In this document: positions 14,896 through 16,301 of the stretch, piece after piece
How the letters are laid out: every line of letters begins with the position of its first letter
Numbering within the stretch: the first letter of the stretch is position 1
NCBI GenBank assembly: GCA_903890595.1
Contig: CAITBU010000487.1
Location: forward strand, 1-16,301
Source: an uncultured Holophagaceae bacterium
GTDB lineage: Bacteria; Acidobacteriota; Holophagae; Holophagales; Holophagaceae
Direction: 5' to 3'
DNA: 16,301 nt
Notes under the pieces: model-generated
Told to the model about the DNA's origin: nothing
What the model saw: only the letters and a program-made list of their open reading frames with translations
Database searches by the model: none
Made by a program: the position numbers and the translations under genes

Positions 14896-15878
14896 CGGGG
14901 CCGCCGCAGGAGCCAGAGGAAGAAGGGGCCCCCGATGAGGGAGGTGACCACCCCCAGGCGCAGCCCCAGAGGGAAGGTGCGCGTCACCAGGTCGCAGGCC
15001 AGGAGGAAGCTGGCCCCGCCCAGCATGGAGTAGGGCAGCAGCCGCTTGTGCCCTGGGCCGTAGGCCAGGCGCAGCACATGGGGCACCACCAGCCCCACGA
15101 AGCCCACGATACCCGCCACGGCCGTGGCCAGGGCCGTGAGGGCCGTGGAGAGCACGATGAGGCGGATCTGGAGGCGCTTCACGTCCACGCCGAGGCTCTG
15201 GGCACTGCGCTCCCCCAGGCTCAGCAGGTCCATGCCCCGGCCCAGGGGCAGGAGCAGGACACAGGCCCCGAGGATGGCCGGAACGCCCATCCACACGTGC
15301 TCCCAGGTGCGGCTCTCGAGGCCGCCCATGAGCCAGAAGAGGATCTGCGCATTGACCTCGAAGTGCCCCGCCGTGGCCGAGAGCAGGAAGCTGGTCCCCG
15401 CCCCCAGAAGGGCGCTGAGGGCCACACCGCACAGCAGCAGCTGCTCGACGCCGGCCCCCCGGCGGGCCAGCAGCATCACCACGCCCGTGGCGGCGAAGGC
15501 TCCGGTGAGGGAGGCCACGGGCAGCAGCCAGAGCGTGGCCGCCGCCAGACCCAGGGAGGGGCCGAGGGCCAGCACCGCCACGGCGGCGAGGGCCCCGCCG
15601 CTGCTCACGCCCAGCAGGCCGGGACTGGCCAGGGGGTTGCGGAAGAAAGACTGCATCACCACGCCGCTGGCCCCGAGGGCTGCTCCCACGGCCATGCCCA
15701 CCAGGGCCCGGGGCAGGCGGAAGTCCCGCACCACGGTGCGGGCGATCTCGTCACCGCCCCCCCCCAGGGCCGCGAGGACCTGGCTCGGACTGAGGCGCAT
15801 CTCCCCCAGGGCCAGAGCGGCCACAAAGGTCACCGCCAGCAGCGCCAGCAGGACCGGGAAGGCGGAGCGTTGTGTCAC
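14892..15878 (-). CDS. FecCD/BtuC-type ABC importer permease
   Basis: 328-residue inner-membrane permease with about 9-10 hydrophobic segments. Family features are RLPRALVGMAVGAALG after a periplasmic loop, MQSFFRNPLASPGLLGVSSG, a GIVGFVGLVVPH stretch near the ATPase-coupling helix, and GGPFFLWLL at the C-terminus. It would form a dimeric channel taking substrate from the binding protein encoded upstream. The start is GTG at 15878, overlapping the binding-protein stop (GTGA), and its own stop overlaps the ATPase start (ATGA). Both overlaps indicate translational coupling within one operon. Confidence 0.95.
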   Translation of the reverse strand: MTQRSAFPVLLALLAVTFVAALALGEMRLSPSQVLAALGGGGDEIARTVVRDFRLPRALVGMAVGAALGASGVVMQSFFRNPLASPGLLGVSSGGALAAVAVLALGPSLGLAAATLWLLPVASLTGAFAATGVVMLLARRGAGVEQLLLCGVALSALLGAGTSFLLSATAGHFEVNAQILFWLMGGLESRTWEHVWMGVPAILGACVLLLPLGRGMDLLSLGERSAQSLGVDVKRLQIRLIVLSTALTALATAVAGIVGFVGLVVPHVLRLAYGPGHKRLLPYSMLGGASFLLACDLVTRTFPLGLRLGVVTSLIGGPFFLWLLRRPR

Positions 15879-16301
15879 CGGAAGCGCTCCGGGTGGAGGG
15901 CCTTGGCCAGGGCCTCGAAGGCGTCCAGGCGATGGTGGGACACGCTGGAGACCAGCGGCTCCGGGATCACCACCAGGCGGCCCGCGCGGAAGGCCGGGAG
16001 CACCCGGTAGTGGGGGATGGCCGCCAGGGTGGCCTGGGTGCTGCCGTCCCCGGTGGCCACCAGGACTTCCGCCTGCCAGAGGAGCAGGCGCTCCGAGGGC
16101 GTCGGCGCGTGGCCCCGGAGGCCGGCTTCCGCGGCGACGTTGAGGGCCCCGGCATGGTCACAGATGTCCTGGAAGGTGGTGGCGACGCCCGGCGTGAAGG
16201 GGTAGATGCTCACCCCCAGCACCCGCACCTTGCGCACCCCGGCGAGGCGCGCCGCCAGGGCTGCGGAGCGCTCCTTGCAACGGCCGATGAGGGCCTCGGC
16301 C
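15875..16301 (-). CDS. Periplasmic binding protein of the importer, N-terminus outside window
   Basis: C-terminal part (about 141 residues) of a TroA/BtuF/FepB-like solute-binding protein. The frame stays open to base 16301, so the GTG at 16237 is internal and the start and signal peptide lie beyond the edge. Visible features are a helix-rich linker (CKERSAALAARLAG), a strand RVLGVSIYP, TFQDICDHAGALNVAAEAG matching the second-lobe pattern, PTPSERLLLWQAEVLVA (equivalent of the usual SxExLLxxxPDVI), and the end ALHPERF typical of the family. It should deliver an iron chelate, cobalamin or similar ligand to the permease. Which of these is not decidable here. Confidence 0.88.
   Translation of the reverse strand, partial: AEALIGRCKERSAALAARLAGVRKVRVLGVSIYPFTPGVATTFQDICDHAGALNVAAEAGLRGHAPTPSERLLLWQAEVLVATGDGSTQATLAAIPHYRVLPAFRAGRLVVIPEPLVSSVSHHRLDAFEALAKALHPERFR

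Noticed and set aside
14896..15432. N-terminal extension of the ABC ATPase giving a 420-residue protein
   Set aside because: The extension is an out-of-frame reading of the permease gene. ATG 14895 gives normal length and an ATGA overlap.

Overview
The window is high-GC DNA (roughly two-thirds G+C by eye) from a Gram-negative bacterium: it encodes a lipobox lipoprotein, a periplasmic binding protein feeding a sensor kinase, and a FecCD-type importer. The density of PAS/GAF kinases and of HDOD and HD-GYP-like response regulators, with very short spacings and overlapping codons, suggests Acidobacteriota of the Holophaga/Geothrix type. That assignment rests on general style only and is tentative. 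No rRNA, tRNA, CRISPR array, transposase or phage gene is visible.

Layout. (1) 1-2849, plus strand: the 3' part of a hybrid sensor histidine kinase (its start lies before the window), coupled through a TGATG stop/start overlap to an unusual protein with a PilZ-like middle and a degenerate receiver at its C-terminus. (2) 2864-3010: an intergenic element of two opposed arrays of 7-bp repeats around a 49-bp core. It lies between convergent genes, and its last partial unit supplies the stop codon of the next gene. (3) 3011-5412: a minus-strand membrane-anchored GT2 glycosyltransferase and a divergent CPA2-type cation/proton antiporter whose start codons are only 32 bp apart. (4) 5418-5918, minus strand: a small lipoprotein of unknown function. 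(5) 6069-7768, plus strand: a PAS protein with a Fis-type helix-turn-helix and no AAA+ domain, then a FixJ/NarL-type response regulator with a recognisable promoter. The two upstream regions share an 11-mer. (6) 7924-14165, plus strand: a tight signalling cluster of a PhnD-like periplasmic binding protein, a 1007-residue Cache-like/HAMP/PAS/PAS/GAF histidine kinase, a receiver-HDOD protein, and a receiver-HD-GYP-like protein that has lost nearly all metal ligands. (7) 14170-16301, minus strand: a FecCD/BtuCD-type importer operon (ATPase, permease, binding protein cut by the window end) with 4-bp overlaps.

How it may work together. The strongest unit is region 6. A periplasmic ligand bound by the PhnD-like protein probably tunes the kinase, which would phosphorylate the two following receivers; their outputs are protein-interaction or nucleotide-sensing domains, not DNA-binding ones. 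The LuxR-type regulator just upstream has a receiver closely resembling that of the HD-GYP-like protein and could be a transcriptional branch. The ligand and the partners are inferred and cannot be read from the sequence.
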